From: Nonlabens spongiae
GTDB taxonomy: Bacteria > Bacteroidota > Bacteroidia > Flavobacteriales > Flavobacteriaceae
Direction of reading: 5' to 3'
DNA length: 64,000 nucleotides
Assembly: GCF_002117125.1 (NCBI RefSeq)
Contig: NZ_CP019344.1
Span: 186,001-250,000, forward strand
A program made the translations under genes and the position numbers. A model generated the notes under the pieces. That model saw only the letters and a program-made list of their open reading frames with translations. It was not told the origin of the DNA and did no database searches. Positions 61,653 through 64,000 of the stretch are shown piece by piece; within the stretch, counting starts at the first letter, position 1; each line of letters begins with the position of its first letter.

Positions 61653-64000
61653 ATGTACAAATGTTTTTTATTTGTGCTGCTGCTATTATCTACTTTACAG
61701 GCAGGAGCTCAAAGCTGTAATTATACCTTATCAGGCACGGTTAAGGATTTTCACAACGGTGAGAATCTAGAACTCGTCGTAGTCTATATAACACCGTTGC
61801 AAAAATCAGTATCAACAGATGCTGAAGGAAAATTTGCAATCAAGGATCTGTGCCCAGGTACCTACGACCTGATAGTATCCCACATATCCTGTGAAAATAA
61901 AACTATAAAAGTCTCTTTAACAGAGGATAAGGATATTATGATCAAGCTGGAACATTACGTTGAAGAACTTTCTAACGTTAATGTCGAGGCTAATCTCAGC
62001 GATACTAGTAGTGAAACGGCATCAATTGAGCGAGTTGCTACAGAAACCATTGAAAAATACAGTGGCGCAACCCTAGGCGACGCTTTGGCAACCGTTGAAG
62101 GCGTGAACATTCTCAAAACAGGTAACAGCATTACTAAACCTATTATTCATGGTCTTTTTGGGAGTCGAGTCGCTATAGTAAATAACGGCCTGCGTCAACA
62201 AGATCAAGAATGGGGTGTGGAACACGCACCTAACATCGATCTCAATAATGCAGATGACATCCATGTTGTAAAGGGCGCTAGTGCGTTGCGATATGGAGGT
62301 GATGCGATAGGAGGAACTATAGTGATCAATCCACGACGAGTCTTATCCAAGGACACGTTAATGGGAAAAGCCATTCTCACCGCGCAGAGCAATGGGCGAG
62401 GTGGAACCGCGACTGCGAGCTTTAATAATTTTAATGAATCAGGCTGGTATCAGCAGGGAACGATTACTGCAAAAAGGCTGGGAGACTTTGAATCGCCAGA
62501 TTACGTTTTGAGCAATACGGGAAGTGAAACTTATGCTGCAAACTTTACCGCTGGTTTCAAAAAGTTTGAATATGGAATTGAGGCAAACTATTCTTACTAT
62601 CGAGCAGGTATAGGGATTCTAAGATCTGCACACATAGGGAACTCGGCTGATCTGGTGCGCAGTATCAATTCTGGAGAACCCTTTGTGATCAGAGATTTTA
62701 CTTATGATATAGAAGCTCCCAAACAAGAAGTAGATCACCATGCAATTCAGCTCAAAGCTTTTAAGCGTTTTAGTGATCTAGGAAAACTCAGTCTGGACTA
62801 TGGGTTACAGTTCAATAATCGGCTTGAGTTTGATATAAGAAGGGGGGAGCGTAGAGATCTTCCTTCTTTAGATATGGATTTGCTTACTCATAATCTCGCA
62901 GCATATCTAGCAATAGATAAATATGATGATCTTACTCTAGAGGTAGGCCTTGACGGAATGTATCAAATCAACACGCCAGATGCTCGTACAGGTGTACGTA
63001 GACTCATACCTGACTATAACTCGTTTAGAATAGGATCATTTACCGCTGCAAAATGGGATTTTTCGAAAAAATGGCTGTTTGAAGCGGGTGTACGTTATGA
63101 TTACTTCGATATCAATGCCCAAAAATTTTACTTCACCTCGAGATGGGAAGAGCTAGGTTATGACCAGCAATTCCCACAATTTGAGGTAAGACAATCTACA
63201 AATCAGATCTATACGGAGCCAGAATTTGATTATAACCTGCTGGCCTTTACTGTAGGCAGTCGATATGAAATGGACGATCATCAAAGTCTCTCGTTTAATC
63301 TTAGCACCGCAAACCGTGCGCCTAACCCTAGTGAGTTGTTCAGCGATGGATTGCATCACGCGCTGGCAACTATTGAGTTGGGGCGATTGGATCTGGAAAA
63401 AGAAGCGTCCTATAAGTTTAATAGTAACTATCAGCTCAATCAGAACGGATTTAAATTAGGTATCAGCCCGCACTTAAACTTAATCCAAAACTACATACAG
63501 CTAGAGCCTCGAGGAGTAGAATTTACCACTAGGGGAAGTTTTCCCGTAGAAAAGTACCGCCAGTCAGATGCCCTTGTTGCCGGTATAGACGTGACCGCTT
63601 CTTATCAATTTGACAAGATCAGAAGCAATAACTCAGAGCAATCGATTACCGGTGTGCAGCCCGCAGCACTACTGAGTTCGAGCTTTTCATACATCTACGG
63701 TCAGGATCGTGATCTCGACCGCCCGTTGATAGATATGCCGCCTGCTCAATTTCAACTCGGGTTGACACTTTACGATGCTTTTTTGAACGACCTCGATTTT
63801 GAGGTGGGTATGAACCACGTTTGGGAACAAAAGCGCATTCCCGACACAGACTTCATGACTGATGTGATAAGGGATGATGGATCCATTGAGACAGTTGAAG
63901 TAAATGTCTCGCAACCTCCAGAAGCCTACACTTTGTTGAATGCTGGTGTGAGTTACGCTTTCGCGAAAGCGAGACTATCACTATCAGTTCAAAATCTCTT
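61653..64000 (+). CDS. TonB-dependent outer-membrane receptor (runs off window)
   Basis: At least 782 aa from ATG 61653. Signal peptide LFVLLLLSTLQAGAQS, an N-terminal carboxypeptidase-regulatory-like domain (SGTVKDFHNGENLELV, GKFAIKDLCPGTYDLIV), then the plug (LGDALATVEGVNILKTG, IIHGLFGSRVAIVNNGLRQQ, VVKGASALRYGGDAIGGTI) and barrel strands up to the edge. The plug loop QQDQEWGVEHAP recalls ZnuD-type metal receptors. Ligand probably a metal or metal complex (inference from the His/Cys-rich neighbour). The palindrome at 63956 encodes YAFAKAR in a barrel strand turn. Confidence 0.92.
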   Translation, partial: MYKCFLFVLLLLSTLQAGAQSCNYTLSGTVKDFHNGENLELVVVYITPLQKSVSTDAEGKFAIKDLCPGTYDLIVSHISCENKTIKVSLTEDKDIMIKLEHYVEELSNVNVEANLSDTSSETASIERVATETIEKYSGATLGDALATVEGVNILKTGNSITKPIIHGLFGSRVAIVNNGLRQQDQEWGVEHAPNIDLNNADDIHVVKGASALRYGGDAIGGTIVINPRRVLSKDTLMGKAILTAQSNGRGGTATASFNNFNESGWYQQGTITAKRLGDFESPDYVLSNTGSETYAANFTAGFKKFEYGIEANYSYYRAGIGILRSAHIGNSADLVRSINSGEPFVIRDFTYDIEAPKQEVDHHAIQLKAFKRFSDLGKLSLDYGLQFNNRLEFDIRRGERRDLPSLDMDLLTHNLAAYLAIDKYDDLTLEVGLDGMYQINTPDARTGVRRLIPDYNSFRIGSFTAAKWDFSKKWLFEAGVRYDYFDINAQKFYFTSRWEELGYDQQFPQFEVRQSTNQIYTEPEFDYNLLAFTVGSRYEMDDHQSLSFNLSTANRAPNPSELFSDGLHHALATIELGRLDLEKEASYKFNSNYQLNQNGFKLGISPHLNLIQNYIQLEPRGVEFTTRGSFPVEKYRQSDALVAGIDVTASYQFDKIRSNNSEQSITGVQPAALLSSSFSYIYGQDRDLDRPLIDMPPAQFQLGLTLYDAFLNDLDFEVGMNHVWEQKRIPDTDFMTDVIRDDGSIETVEVNVSQPPEAYTLLNAGVSYAFAKARLSLSVQNL
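63956..63971. repeat. CGCTTTCGCGAAAGCG palindrome inside the TonB receptor gene
   Basis: Perfect copy, read as A-F-A-K-A in the C-terminal part of the barrel. Confidence 0.95.

Overview
The window is chromosomal DNA of a marine-type Bacteroidetes, most likely family Flavobacteriaceae. The support is: no Shine-Dalgarno-led starts, many TAnnTTTG promoter boxes, a type IX secretion (T9SS) sorting domain, flavobacterial families (DUF4197, DUF4199, DUF2723, DUF3276 PUR-type, long NusB, type III glutamine synthetase, leucine dehydrogenase) and a TonB receptor with an N-terminal carboxypeptidase-like domain. The palindrome CGCTTTCGCGAAAGCG, repeated about every 3 kb, suggests a Nonlabens/Dokdonia-like genus; that genus guess is inference. 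There is no rRNA operon, phage, complete IS or CRISPR array. One tRNA-Arg is present.

Layout. 1-11 kb: end of glnN, a Na+/Ca2+ exchanger, transaldolase, a thioredoxin-fold lipoprotein, an ABC-F ATPase, then the tight set tgt-lptG-EamA, a TRIC-type channel and an RDD protein. 11-17.6 kb: a translationally coupled operon SpoIIM-like / membrane protein / DUF4129 / DUF4350 / MoxR / DUF58. 17.6-20 kb: small membrane proteins, one frameshifted gene and one 59-aa coiled-coil gene. 20-31.6 kb: a surface/glycosylation-like block with a methyltransferase, a free-standing relative of the DUF2723 C-terminal domain, a 17-residue-repeat adhesin-like protein, a T9SS cargo protein, a full DUF2723 glycosyltransferase-like protein and a BNR-4 protein. 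31.6-38.2 kb: DUF4197 lipoprotein, a toxin-antitoxin pair whose PIN toxin has an internal amber codon, uvrA, a lipoprotein gene interrupted by a 20-base poly-G tract (probably phase-variable), and tRNA-Arg with a decayed 3' copy beside it.

38-51.6 kb: HMA-MauE-like protein, GT2 glycosyltransferase, DUF4199, ribosomal protein L31 type B, patatin, aroC, dicarboxylate symporter, then a four-gene operon (GshB-like ATP-grasp ligase, N-formylglutamate amidohydrolase family, QEGLA/DUF1704 peptidase-like, thioredoxin-fold secreted protein) that looks like an undescribed peptide or glutamyl-compound pathway. It is followed by lgt, a peroxiredoxin-like protein, a small protein and csaA. 51.6-64 kb: M14 carboxypeptidase, PUR-type DNA/RNA-binding protein, ABC exporter, leucine dehydrogenase, nusB-DUF1573-yajC, a beta-propeller lipoprotein, and a small His/Cys-rich protein followed by a TonB-dependent receptor that runs off the window.

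The signals least explained by ordinary genes are: (i) the palindrome family, which has landed inside at least ten coding regions in all three reading frames and even builds signal-peptide ends; (ii) a second palindrome, TCCCGATARCTATCGGGA, found fused to the first one and inside a tRNA remnant; (iii) the poly-G contingency tract; and (iv) a class of promoters whose TAnnTTTG box lies exactly 4 bases before the start codon, implying leaderless mRNAs.
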